Part shown: piece after piece, positions 42,787 through 51,007 of the stretch
Layout of the letters: the number at the start of each line of letters is the position of its first letter
How positions within the stretch are numbered: the first letter of the stretch is position 1
Assembly: GCA_964435115.1 (NCBI GenBank)
Contig: CAYSYM010000007.1
Location: 1 to 64,000 of the forward strand
Source of the DNA: CAYSYM01 sp964435115
GTDB lineage: Bacteria; Chloroflexota; UBA6077; CF-72
Reading direction: 5' to 3'
DNA: 64,000 bases
Program-made: the position numbers and the translations under genes
Notes under the pieces: model-generated
The model's database searches: none
Seen by the model: the letters and a program-made list of their open reading frames with translations, nothing else
What the model was told of the DNA's origin: nothing

Positions 42787-43581
42787 GTGGCTCAAGCTGT
42801 CCTCGTCGACACGACCAAGTGCATCGGCTGTCGTGCCTGCCAGGTGGCGTGCAAGGAGTGGAACGAGCTCGAGCCCGAGAGCTACCGCGAGATGCAGCTC
42901 TCGAGCACGTTCCAGAATCAGCGCAACATCACCGCGAACACCTGGACGCTGGTAATGTTCACGGAGCAGCGGCTGGACGACCAGCAGCGCTGGCTGTTCA
43001 CGAAGACGCAGTGCATGCACTGCACCGACGCGCCGTGCGTGGCCGTCTGCCCGACCGGCGCCCTCTCCAAGCAGAGCCAGGTCACCTACCTGGACGAGAC
43101 GCGCTGCATCGGGGAGCGCTACTGCGTGGCGGCCTGCCCGTTCGGCGCCATCCAGTTCCGCCAGGGGAAGGGCATCGTGCAGAAGTGCACCCTGTGCGTG
43201 GACCGGCTGGCCCAGAGCCAGACGCCGGTCTGCGTCAAGGCGTGCCCCGCGGACGCGCTGACGTGGGGCGAGCGCGCGGACCAGGTGGCCGCCGCGCGAG
43301 CCCGGGTGGCCAGCCTCCAGGCCGCGGGCGTGAGCGGCGCCCGGACGTACGGCGAGACCGAGCTGGGCGGGCTGAACTTCCTGTACGTGCTGCAGGACCG
43401 GCCGAGCCTGCACGGCCTGCCGGATCCGCCGGCCGAGCAGCCGATCCAGGTGGGCAACCAGCTCGGCAACTGGGCCGCGGGCGCGGCCGTGTTCGGCCTC
43501 GGCGCGCTGCCGCTGTGGTGGCTGCTGCGCCGTCGCCAGGAGCTGGGAGAGCAGCCCGCGGGCGTGGAAGGAAGGGAGTAG
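42787..43581 (+). CDS. fdhB: Formate dehydrogenase iron-sulfur (beta) subunit
   Basis: 264 residues from GTG 42787 (ribosome-binding site GAGAGGGGG). Four ferredoxin-type clusters: C12/C15/C18/C22 (CIGCRACQVAC), C76/C79/C84/C88 (CMHCTDAPCVAVC), C107/-/C113/C117 (CIGERYCVAAC) and C134/C137/C149/C153. In the third set the second Cys is replaced by Glu110. Electrons pass from FdhA toward the membrane subunit. A single hydrophobic helix near the C-terminus (GNWAAGAAVFGLGALPLWWL) anchors it as in FdnH. Confidence 0.93.
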   Translation: MAQAVLVDTTKCIGCRACQVACKEWNELEPESYREMQLSSTFQNQRNITANTWTLVMFTEQRLDDQQRWLFTKTQCMHCTDAPCVAVCPTGALSKQSQVTYLDETRCIGERYCVAACPFGAIQFRQGKGIVQKCTLCVDRLAQSQTPVCVKACPADALTWGERADQVAAARARVASLQAAGVSGARTYGETELGGLNFLYVLQDRPSLHGLPDPPAEQPIQVGNQLGNWAAGAAVFGLGALPLWWLLRRRQELGEQPAGVEGRE

Positions 43582-43584
43582 CTG

Positions 43585-44478
43585 ATGGTCATCCCGGTCA
43601 TGGGTTCGCCGGACGCCTTCGAGTGGCCCATCTGGGTCTACTTCTGGCTGGGCGGGGTCGCGGGCGGCGCCGTGGCGGCCGCCAGCGTCGCCAACCTGGC
43701 CCGGCCCGGCCGCTACCGCCGGCTGGGCTGGCTGAGCGTGCTGCTGGGCCTGCCGCTGATCGGTGTCGGCCTGCTCCTGCTCATCTACGACCTGGGCCGA
43801 CAGGAGCGGTTCTTGAACCTGCTGACGGCCTGGCGGCCGACCTCGGCGATGTGGTGGGGGACCTGGATCCTGGGCGCGTCGGTGGCTGCCTACGGCTTGC
43901 TCCTGCTGGCGCACTGGTCCGGCCGGGCCACGGCGGCGTTCCGCGCGCTCGAGCGCCCACTGCTGTGGGCCAACGTCGTCGTCTCGATGCTCCTGGTGGT
44001 GTACACGGGAGTGCTGCTGGCCCAGACCAGCCGCCCGCTGTGGAACACGACCTGGCTGATCCCCGCGCTCTTCTCGGCCTCGGCGCTGAGCACCGGCGTC
44101 GCGGCGCTCGCGCTGCTCGGGCAGTGGCGCCGGGACCTGGCCGCGCCGGGCGTGCTGGCGCCGCTGCACCGGGCTGACGAGGTGCTGATCACGCTTGAGG
44201 CGCTCGTGCTGGTCGTGTTCCTCGGGTGGCTGCGCTGGTTTGCGGGGCCGGCCGCCCAGCGCTCCGGCGATGTGCTGGTGAGTGGAGCCCTGGCGGCGCC
44301 ATTCTGGATCGGCGTGGTCGCGGTCGGTCTCGTCGTGCCGCTGCTCCTGGCGAGCGTGCGTGGCCGGCCCGGCCTGGGCACGCTGGCGGCGTGGGCCTCG
44401 CCCGTCCTGGTGCTCGCGGGCGGCCTGGTGCTGCGCTACGCCATCGTGGTTGGCGGACAGATCGGCACGCTGGCATGA
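43585..44478 (+). CDS. NrfD/PsrC-type membrane subunit of formate dehydrogenase
   Basis: 297 residues with about 8 membrane segments. WVYFWLGGVAGGAVAAASVA near the N-terminus and the following RYRRLGWLSVLLGLPLIGVG match the NrfD family of quinone-interacting subunits, used in place of the cytochrome b556 FdnI. It takes electrons from the beta subunit and passes them to the quinone pool, without haem. The ATG lies 3 bases after the fdhB stop, and its end overlaps fdhE by 4 bases. Confidence 0.87.
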   Translation: MVIPVMGSPDAFEWPIWVYFWLGGVAGGAVAAASVANLARPGRYRRLGWLSVLLGLPLIGVGLLLLIYDLGRQERFLNLLTAWRPTSAMWWGTWILGASVAAYGLLLLAHWSGRATAAFRALERPLLWANVVVSMLLVVYTGVLLAQTSRPLWNTTWLIPALFSASALSTGVAALALLGQWRRDLAAPGVLAPLHRADEVLITLEALVLVVFLGWLRWFAGPAAQRSGDVLVSGALAAPFWIGVVAVGLVVPLLLASVRGRPGLGTLAAWASPVLVLAGGLVLRYAIVVGGQIGTLA

Positions 44479-45245
44479 GCGCCGTCGCCGCCGTCGACGA
44501 CCTGTGCAGCCCCGCCGAACGGGCGCGCCTCGAGGCGCTCGCGGGCGCCATCGAGGGCGTGCGGGCCGCGGCTCGCGCTCGCGCCAGGCCAGAGCGGGGA
44601 GTTCACAGCGCTGGCCCGGCGGATCGCCCGCTCGACTGGCCGCTCCTCGCCGAGGCAGCAGGCGAGAGCCTGCGGCTGCTGCGGCAGGCGCGCCTCGTAC
44701 CCGCGCAGCAGGCGGCATTACTGGGCAAGCAGCTCGGGGATCCAGGGACACTCCAGCGCCTGGTCGCGTGGGGGTCCGGGCAGGCGGGCAGCCCGCCATT
44801 CGAGGGCGCCGCCCTGGCCTGGGAGGTGGTCCGCCTGGTGCTGCCCGCCTTCCTGCAGACGGGCGACGCCGTGAGCGAGCCTGAGGGTGGGGGTACCTGT
44901 CCGGAGTGCGGGGGAGCGGCCGAGTTTGCGTTCCTCGGCCAGGGAGCCGGGGCGCGCACGCTCACCTGCGCCGTGTGCGAGACCGCCTGGCGCTTCGACC
45001 GCGTGCAGTGCCCCTTCTGCGGGAGCCTGGACCACCGGGCCCTGCACTACCTGGCCGGCGGGCCGCGTGGCTATGCGATCCGCGTGTGCGACGCCTGCGG
45101 GACGTACCTGAAGACGGTGGACCGGCGCCAGCGCCCCGGGAGCGAGAGCCCGCTACTGCTGCGCATGCTCAGCGTGGAGATGGATCTCTCGGCGCAGGCG
45201 GCGGGGTATCACCGCGGGGAGACGCGGGCGCTCGCGGCCGCCTAG
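44475..45245 (+). CDS. fdhE: Formate dehydrogenase accessory protein FdhE
   Basis: 256 residues from ATG 44475 (ATGA overlap with the preceding gene). A helical N-terminal half is followed by four Cys pairs: CPECGG, CAVCETAW, CPFCG and CDACGTYLK, the rubredoxin-like metal sites of FdhE. FdhE binds the catalytic subunit and is needed for its maturation or activity. Last gene of the operon; a strong hairpin starts at its stop codon. Confidence 0.92.
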   Translation: MSAVAAVDDLCSPAERARLEALAGAIEGVRAAARARARPERGVHSAGPADRPLDWPLLAEAAGESLRLLRQARLVPAQQAALLGKQLGDPGTLQRLVAWGSGQAGSPPFEGAALAWEVVRLVLPAFLQTGDAVSEPEGGGTCPECGGAAEFAFLGQGAGARTLTCAVCETAWRFDRVQCPFCGSLDHRALHYLAGGPRGYAIRVCDACGTYLKTVDRRQRPGSESPLLLRMLSVEMDLSAQAAGYHRGETRALAAA

Positions 45246-45282
45246 CCCGACCGGCGCCACCGGGCGGTGGCGCCGGTCGGGC
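45245..45282. terminator. Bidirectional terminator between fdhE and the MFS gene
   Basis: Perfect 17-bp stem GCCCGACCGGCGCCACC (45245-45261) and GGTGGCGCCGGTCGGGC (45266-45282) with loop GGGC. It lies between convergent stops only 41 bases apart and can end both transcripts. Confidence 0.88.
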
Positions 45283-45285
45283 GCC

Positions 45286-46653
45286 CTACGCCGTTGCGGG
45301 CGCGGGCTCGACGACCGGTGCGGGCTGCGTGCGCAGGGTCCGTACGGGCGAGAAGAGCACCCACCCCGCGGCCGCCGCCATGCCGAGCGCGCTCAGGAGG
45401 AGCGTGGTCTGGAGCCCGATGCGCTCGCCCAGCGCCCCGCCGAGCAATGCCCCGATGGGCATGGTGCCCCAGACGACGAAGCGCATCGAGGCGTTCATGC
45501 GCCCCTGCAGACGATCGGGGGTGATCGTCTGGCGCAGGCTGACCTGGTTGACGTTGTAGATGGGCACGCCCAGGCCAAAGAGGAGCTGGGCGCCGACCAG
45601 CAGGGGCACGGCGAGCCCGGGCAGCTCGCCGGCGAGCGGGACGAGGAGACCGCCCAGCCCGGCGATCGCCGAGGAGCCGACGATGGTGGCGCCCAGGCCG
45701 AAGCGCTTCGCCGTCGGGCCGGCCAGCAGCGCGCCCAGCAGGAAGCCGACGCTGCCGACGGCGAAGATGGCTCCCAGCAGGCCTGGCTCGATGCCGAGCT
45801 CGCGGCTGGCGTAGAGGACGAGGACGGCGAACCCGGCGCTGCCAAAGAGGTTGGCGGTGGCCGTGCAGGCGGCGATCGGGCGCAGGAGCCGATTCCCCAG
45901 CACCACCTGGAGGCCCTCGCCGATCTCGGCCCAGACGCCCCGGCGCTGGCCGATGGGCGCGGGCGCCGGCTCGGGCTGGCGGATGGCGAGCAGGAACGCG
46001 CCCGAGGCGAAGAAGGAGAGGGCGTCGACCAGTACGGCGAGCGGCGCGGTGGCGAGCTGGACCAGCGCGCCCGCCAGGCCCGGCCCGCCGATGGCCGCCG
46101 CCGAGCTGCTCACCTCCAGCTTGCTGTTCCCCTCCACCAGGTGCTCGCGGCTGACCAGCGCCGGGAGATAGGACTGGTAGGCCACGTCGAAGAAGACCGT
46201 CAGGACCCCGACGAGGAACCCCACCAGGTAGAGCTGCTCGATGCGCAGCAGGCCGGCCGCGGCTGTTGCGGGGATGGTGAGCAGGAGCAGCCCGCGTCCG
46301 ATGTCGCCGGCGATGAGCACGGGCCGCCGGCGGACGCGGTCCACCCACACGCCGGCGAGCAGACCGATGAGCAGGAACGGGGCGGTCTCGGCGGCGGCTA
46401 AGATACCCATCTCCGACGGCGTGGCCTGGAGCACCAGGACGGCGGTGAGGGGGATGGCGAGCTGGCTCACCTGGGAGCCGAAGCGCGAGACGGTCTGGCC
46501 CACCCACAGCTTGAGGAACGCCGGGTGGCGCCAGAGCCCGGTGAAGCGCACGAGGAGCCATTGTGGCCCGACGGGGGTCCCAACCACCAGGTACGAGGAG
46601 TCGACCTCGATGGTGGACGGTGGCGAGCCAGCGAGAAGGCTCCCCGCGCGCAT
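45286..46653 (-). CDS. MFS transporter
   Basis: 455 residues with about 12 membrane segments. FLKLWVGQTVSRFGSQVSQL AIP, LLAGVWVDRVRRRPVLIAGD and the second-half SLRQTITPDRLQGRMNASMR fit the enterobactin-exporter/multidrug branch of the major facilitator superfamily. GVWVDRVRRRP is the loop 2-3 motif A. The first ~35 residues are not conserved, so the true start may be further in (near FTGLWRHPAF). Substrate unknown. Convergent with fdhE. Confidence 0.85.
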   Translation of the reverse strand: MRAGSLLAGSPPSTIEVDSSYLVVGTPVGPQWLLVRFTGLWRHPAFLKLWVGQTVSRFGSQVSQLAIPLTAVLVLQATPSEMGILAAAETAPFLLIGLLAGVWVDRVRRRPVLIAGDIGRGLLLLTIPATAAAGLLRIEQLYLVGFLVGVLTVFFDVAYQSYLPALVSREHLVEGNSKLEVSSSAAAIGGPGLAGALVQLATAPLAVLVDALSFFASGAFLLAIRQPEPAPAPIGQRRGVWAEIGEGLQVVLGNRLLRPIAACTATANLFGSAGFAVLVLYASRELGIEPGLLGAIFAVGSVGFLLGALLAGPTAKRFGLGATIVGSSAIAGLGGLLVPLAGELPGLAVPLLVGAQLLFGLGVPIYNVNQVSLRQTITPDRLQGRMNASMRFVVWGTMPIGALLGGALGERIGLQTTLLLSALGMAAAAGWVLFSPVRTLRTQPAPVVEPAPATA

Positions 46654-46704
46654 CTGTGATCAGAAACCCAACACCCAACACCCGATGGAGGGAGGCGTGC
46701 AGCG

Positions 46705-47091
46705 ATGGACGACAGCCAGGCGATGGTGCGGGAGTTCCACCTGGCGTGCGGGCTCGGGGCGCCGGCGCGGACGACGCTCGACCAGTTCCCGGGCGCGCTG
46801 CGGGTGCGGCTGGTCGAGGAGGAGGCGGCCGAGTTCGCCCGGGCGGTCGAGGCTGGCGATCTGGTGGCGATGGTCGACGCGTTGTGCGACCTGCTGTACG
46901 TAACGTACGGCGCCGCGGTGGCGCTGGGGGTGGATCTGGAGCCGCACTTCGCCGAGGTGCACCGCAGCAACATGGCCAAGCGTGGTGGCCCGGTGCGCGG
47001 GGACGGCAAGCAACTCAAGCCGGGCGGCTGGCAGCCACCGCGCCTGGCCGCCATCCTGGCCGAGCAGATGGGCGACAGCGGCGACGCCTGA
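46705..47091 (+). CDS. MazG-like nucleotide pyrophosphohydrolase
   Basis: 128 residues. VREFHLACGLGA, RLVEEEAAEFARAVEAGDLV and ALCDLLYVTYGAAVALGVDL give the E-x-x-E...D pattern of the all-alpha NTP-pyrophosphatase (MazG/phosphoribosyl-ATP pyrophosphatase-like) superfamily. EVHRSNMAKRGGPVRGDGKQ is also typical of the standalone form. It would hydrolyse (d)NTPs to monophosphate and pyrophosphate, with Mg2+ held by the Glu/Asp set. Divergent from the MFS gene (51-base gap). Confidence 0.8.
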   Translation: MDDSQAMVREFHLACGLGAPARTTLDQFPGALRVRLVEEEAAEFARAVEAGDLVAMVDALCDLLYVTYGAAVALGVDLEPHFAEVHRSNMAKRGGPVRGDGKQLKPGGWQPPRLAAILAEQMGDSGDA

Positions 47092-47317
47092 GCTCCCGGA
47101 GCGGAGGCCGGCGCGGGCTCAGGCCGAAGACCCCACAGACATGAAGCGGCGGTGCGCTCGCCGCGCACGGGACGGCGCCGGTGATAAGTGGCAGCGCAGT
47201 GGAGAGGCAGTTGAGGAGGGGTGGAGAAATCGCCCGGGCTGTGGTAGGCCAGCCAGCTCGGTGGTAGACTGGGTGCGCGAACGCAGGGGAGTTGCGCCAC
47301 GCGAACAAGGGGGTGCC

Positions 47318-48643
47318 ATGTCATCGCCACGTCGTCTCATCGCCGGTGCGCTCGCCGCTGCCGCGCTCGCCATCCTGGGCGCTGCGCCCGCGGCCGCCCA
47401 GCCCTTCCCCATCGCCCCGTTCGTGGGCCCCACCAGCAGCTACATCGTCGTGCTGCGGGACGATGCCGACCCTCCGGCCGTGGCGCAGCAGCACGCCAGC
47501 CGGTTCGGCCTGAGCCTGGACTTCGTCTACACCGCCGCTCTGAAGGGCTACGCGGCGCGCATTCCGGCGGCGCTGCTCCCGCTCGTCAGGGCCGACCCGC
47601 GAGTGGCCTTCGTCAGCGACGACCGCCCCGTCCAGGCCTTCGGGAGCGTGCCCTTGAGCGCCGGCGACGCCGCGCCGACGGGCGTGCAGCGGATTGAGGC
47701 GGCGACGACCACGACCACGCACCAGGCGAGCACCGCGAACGTCGCCGTGATCGACACCGGCATCGCGCTCTCCCACCCGGACCTGAACGCCGTTAGCGGG
47801 AAGAACTGTGTGCGCCCCTGGCGCAACGCGAACGACGACAACGGCCACGGGACGCACGTGGCAGGCACCATTGGCGCAAAGAACAACGGCTCGGGCGTGG
47901 TGGGCGTGGCGCCCGGCACCCGGCTGTACGCGGTCAAGGTGTTGAACGCCCAGGGGAGCGGTACCTGGTCGCAGGTCATCTGTGGGATCGACTGGGTCAC
48001 GCAGAACGCGGCCAGCCTGAACATCAAGGTGGCCAACATGAGCCTGGGCGGCTCCGGCTCGAACGACAACAACTGTGGCAACACGAACAGTGACGCCCTG
48101 CACAAGGCCGTCTGCCGATCGACGGCCGCCGGCGTGACGTACGTGGTGGCGGCTGGCAACTCCGGTGCCGACCTCGCGCGCTTCGTCCCTGCCGCCTACC
48201 CGGAGACGCTCGCCGTCACCGCGATCTCCGACAGCGACGGCAAGCCCGGCGGCACTGGGGGCGCCCCCACCTGCCGCAGCGGCGAGCAGGACGACCGGTA
48301 CGCCACCTTCTCCAACTATGCCACCGCGCCCGGCGACGTGGGCCACACCGTCGCCGGGCCCGGCGTCTGCATCCAGTCCACCTGGCTGAACGGTACGTAC
48401 AACACGATCTCGGGCACCAGCATGGCCGCGCCGCACCTGGCCGGCAGCGTCGCGCTGTGCCTCGGGAGCGGCGGGGCGACTGGCCCGTGCGCCGGCCTCG
48501 CGCCCGCGCAGATCGTCCAGAAGATCCGCTCCGACGCCGAGGCGCGCTCCACCACCATCCCCGGCTACGGCTTCGTGGGCGACCCCAACCAGCCGGTCTC
48601 GGGCCGGTATTACGGCTACCTGGCCTGGGACGGCGGGTACTAG
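47318..48643 (+). CDS. Secreted subtilisin-family serine protease
   Basis: 441 residues from ATG 47318. Sec signal LIAGALAAAALAILGAAPAA with cleavage near AAAQ. An I9 inhibitor propeptide (SYIVVLRDDADPPAVAQQHA) spans about residues 40-110. The S8 catalytic domain has Asp in VAVIDTGIALSHPDL, His in DDNGHGTHVAGTIGA, the oxyanion Asn in AAGNSG and Ser in SGTSMAAPHLAGS. Several Cys suggest disulfides. Proteinase K-like extracellular protease. The 226 bases upstream hold no gene. Confidence 0.93.
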   Translation: MSSPRRLIAGALAAAALAILGAAPAAAQPFPIAPFVGPTSSYIVVLRDDADPPAVAQQHASRFGLSLDFVYTAALKGYAARIPAALLPLVRADPRVAFVSDDRPVQAFGSVPLSAGDAAPTGVQRIEAATTTTTHQASTANVAVIDTGIALSHPDLNAVSGKNCVRPWRNANDDNGHGTHVAGTIGAKNNGSGVVGVAPGTRLYAVKVLNAQGSGTWSQVICGIDWVTQNAASLNIKVANMSLGGSGSNDNNCGNTNSDALHKAVCRSTAAGVTYVVAAGNSGADLARFVPAAYPETLAVTAISDSDGKPGGTGGAPTCRSGEQDDRYATFSNYATAPGDVGHTVAGPGVCIQSTWLNGTYNTISGTSMAAPHLAGSVALCLGSGGATGPCAGLAPAQIVQKIRSDAEARSTTIPGYGFVGDPNQPVSGRYYGYLAWDGGY

Positions 48644-48787
48644 CGGCGGACCGACCGTCGGCTCCCCCCAGCAGGCGGCGGCACTCGGCCGCTCGCCGGG
48701 CCTGAGGCATCCTCGGGTCCGGATCTTGCGGGCTGGGGCAGCCGCACGCGGGCGCGGCCTGCCCGTATCCTGGAGCCGGAGGGTCCG

Positions 48788-50980
48788 GTGACTGACGCCG
48801 CCATCCCACGTCCCGCCTGGCCCGGCGCGCTCGTGCGCCGCCCCGAGCTGCAGCTCTTCCTGACCAGCTTCCTCGCCCTGTACGCCGAGCTGCTGGCCAT
48901 CCGCTGGATGCCGGCGCACGTCCGCTTCCTCTCCTACTTCACCAACTTCATCCTGCTGGCATCGTTCTTGGGCCTCGGCGTGGGGATCCTCTCGGCCCGC
49001 CGCCGCCTCCCGCTCGGCCCGCGCGCCTTCGCCTGGCTGCTGCTGGGCATCGCGATCCTGGTGGCGGCCAGCAAGTTCGAGCTGAAGATCGGCTCGGCGG
49101 GCGTCCTGTACTACGGCGCGGGCGAAGGCGGCACGGCTCCCCCGGAGAACGCGCTCGTCCTCCCGGCGGCCTTCTTGCTGGTCTCGCTGCTGTTCGTGAG
49201 CGTGGGCCGGCCGCTGGGACGCCTGCTGCGCGACGTCACCCCACCGCTACGCGCCTACGGCTTCGACATCGCCGGCAGCCTGGCCGGCATCGCGGCGTTC
49301 TTCCTCCTCTCGCTCACCGAGCAGCCGCCGGCCGTCTGGTTCGGCGGCCTGCTCGCGATCCTGCTCCTGCTAGCCGGGCCGGGCTGGCGCGACCGCTGGA
49401 TGGTCGTAGGCCCGGTGCTGGTGGCGCTCGCCATCGCGGGGTCGATCGGCGCCCGGTTCTGGTGGTCGCCCTACTACAAGATCGGACTGGAGCCCTCCGA
49501 GGAGGATGCCCGCGGCTGGGTGGTCAACGTGAACGAGAGCGGCTACCAGACGATGCTGCCCTCGGACAAGAAGGAGCCGTTCTACCGGGTGCCCTACGAG
49601 CTGTTCGGGCAGAACGCGTTCCAGCGCGCCCTGATCATCGGTGCCGGCACCGGCTCGGACACGGCGATCGCCCTGCGGAACGGCGTGGGACGGGTGGACG
49701 CGGTGGAGATCGACCCGGTCATCGCCCGTCTCGGCCGCACCTTTCACCCCGAGCAGCCGTACTCCGATCCGCGGGTGGCCGTGGTCACCGATGACGGCCG
49801 CGCCTTCCTGCGCAAGTCGAGCGACGCGTACGACCTGATCATCTTCGCGCTCCCGGATTCCCTCACGCTCACCTCCCAGTTCGCCAGCCTCCGGCTGGAG
49901 AGCTTCCTGTTCACCGAGGAGGCGTTCCGCGAGGCGCGCGACCGCCTGACGAGCGACGGGGTCCTGGTGCTCTACAACTACTACCGGGAGACGTGGCTGC
50001 TACGGAAGCTCGCGGGCATGACCGAGAGCGCGTTTGGCCAGGCGCCCTACGTCATCAGCTACGGCGGCTGGGGACGCGCCGGGGTGGTGGTCAACGGGCA
50101 GCGCCTGCAGGCGCTGCTCCAGCGCGAGCCCGAGCTGGCCCGCCCGTACGCCGAGGTGCGCCCCGCGACCCCGCAGCTCGACGAGGATCCCAACGCCATC
50201 CTGCTGCCGGTGGTTGGCGCCGGCGTGCTCGGCCGCGCCAGCGCCGCAGGCGACGTGGAGGCCCGGCCGCCGACGCCGGCGACCGACGATTGGCCGCTCA
50301 TGTACCTGCGCGACCGCGGGCTGCCCCTGGTCTACCTGGCCGGCCTGGCTATGGTGGCAGCTATCGCCCTCGGCCTCGTGTTCGGCCTGGCCCCGCCGGA
50401 CGCGCGCCGCGGGTTCAACCCGCACATGTTCTTCCTCGGCGCGGCGTTCATGCTGCTGGAGACGCGCAGCCTGGTGACCTTCGCGCTGCTGTTCGGCTCC
50501 ACCTGGCTGGTCAACTCGCTCGTCTTCTTCGCCATCCTGAGCAGCGTCATGCTGGCCGTCTTCCTGAGCGGCCGGTTCGCCATTCGCCCCACCCCCGTCC
50601 TCTACGGCCTGCTGGTGGGTGCCCTGCTACTCGCCTACGTGATGCCGCCCGACGCGCTGCTCGCCATCCCCTCCCTCGCCCTGCGCTACACGCTCGCCAG
50701 CCTGGTGGCCTTTCTGCCGGTGCTGCTGGCAAACCTTGTCTTCGCGGGATCGTTCAAGCTCACCGGCCGGGCGGCGGACATCGCCTTCGCCTCAAACCTG
50801 CTGGGCGCCATGGTTGGCGGCATGCTCGAGTACACCTCGCTCCTGCTCGGCTACCGCAACCTGCTGCTGATCGTGATCGCCTTCTACCTCGCCTCGGCGC
50901 TGCTACTGCGCCAGGCGCGCCGAGCAGCCGTGCGCGCCCGCGTGCCCGCGCTCTCCTCGGAGGTCGGCAGCGAGACGTAG
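48788..50980 (+). CDS. Membrane-embedded spermidine synthase-like protein
   Basis: 730 residues from GTG 48788. Seven or so N-terminal membrane segments, a soluble Rossmann domain in the middle (about residues 270-400) with ALIIGAGTGSDTAIALRNGV, RVDAVEIDPVIARLGRTFHP and RVAVVTDDGRAFLRKSSDAY, then about seven more membrane segments. The central domain resembles spermidine synthases/aminopropyltransferases and their methyltransferase-like relatives, but the membrane-embedded form has no established substrate. Followed 27 bases later by a MEMO-family gene. Confidence 0.8.
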   Translation: MTDAAIPRPAWPGALVRRPELQLFLTSFLALYAELLAIRWMPAHVRFLSYFTNFILLASFLGLGVGILSARRRLPLGPRAFAWLLLGIAILVAASKFELKIGSAGVLYYGAGEGGTAPPENALVLPAAFLLVSLLFVSVGRPLGRLLRDVTPPLRAYGFDIAGSLAGIAAFFLLSLTEQPPAVWFGGLLAILLLLAGPGWRDRWMVVGPVLVALAIAGSIGARFWWSPYYKIGLEPSEEDARGWVVNVNESGYQTMLPSDKKEPFYRVPYELFGQNAFQRALIIGAGTGSDTAIALRNGVGRVDAVEIDPVIARLGRTFHPEQPYSDPRVAVVTDDGRAFLRKSSDAYDLIIFALPDSLTLTSQFASLRLESFLFTEEAFREARDRLTSDGVLVLYNYYRETWLLRKLAGMTESAFGQAPYVISYGGWGRAGVVVNGQRLQALLQREPELARPYAEVRPATPQLDEDPNAILLPVVGAGVLGRASAAGDVEARPPTPATDDWPLMYLRDRGLPLVYLAGLAMVAAIALGLVFGLAPPDARRGFNPHMFFLGAAFMLLETRSLVTFALLFGSTWLVNSLVFFAILSSVMLAVFLSGRFAIRPTPVLYGLLVGALLLAYVMPPDALLAIPSLALRYTLASLVAFLPVLLANLVFAGSFKLTGRAADIAFASNLLGAMVGGMLEYTSLLLGYRNLLLIVIAFYLASALLLRQARRAAVRARVPALSSEVGSET

Positions 50981-51007
50981 GCTGAGCCGTACAATCCGCC
51001 GGCTGGC

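Noticed and set aside
42724..44799. A 691-codon reverse frame across fdhB, the NrfD-type gene and fdhE
   Set aside because: Low-complexity antisense of three overlapping, motif-bearing genes.
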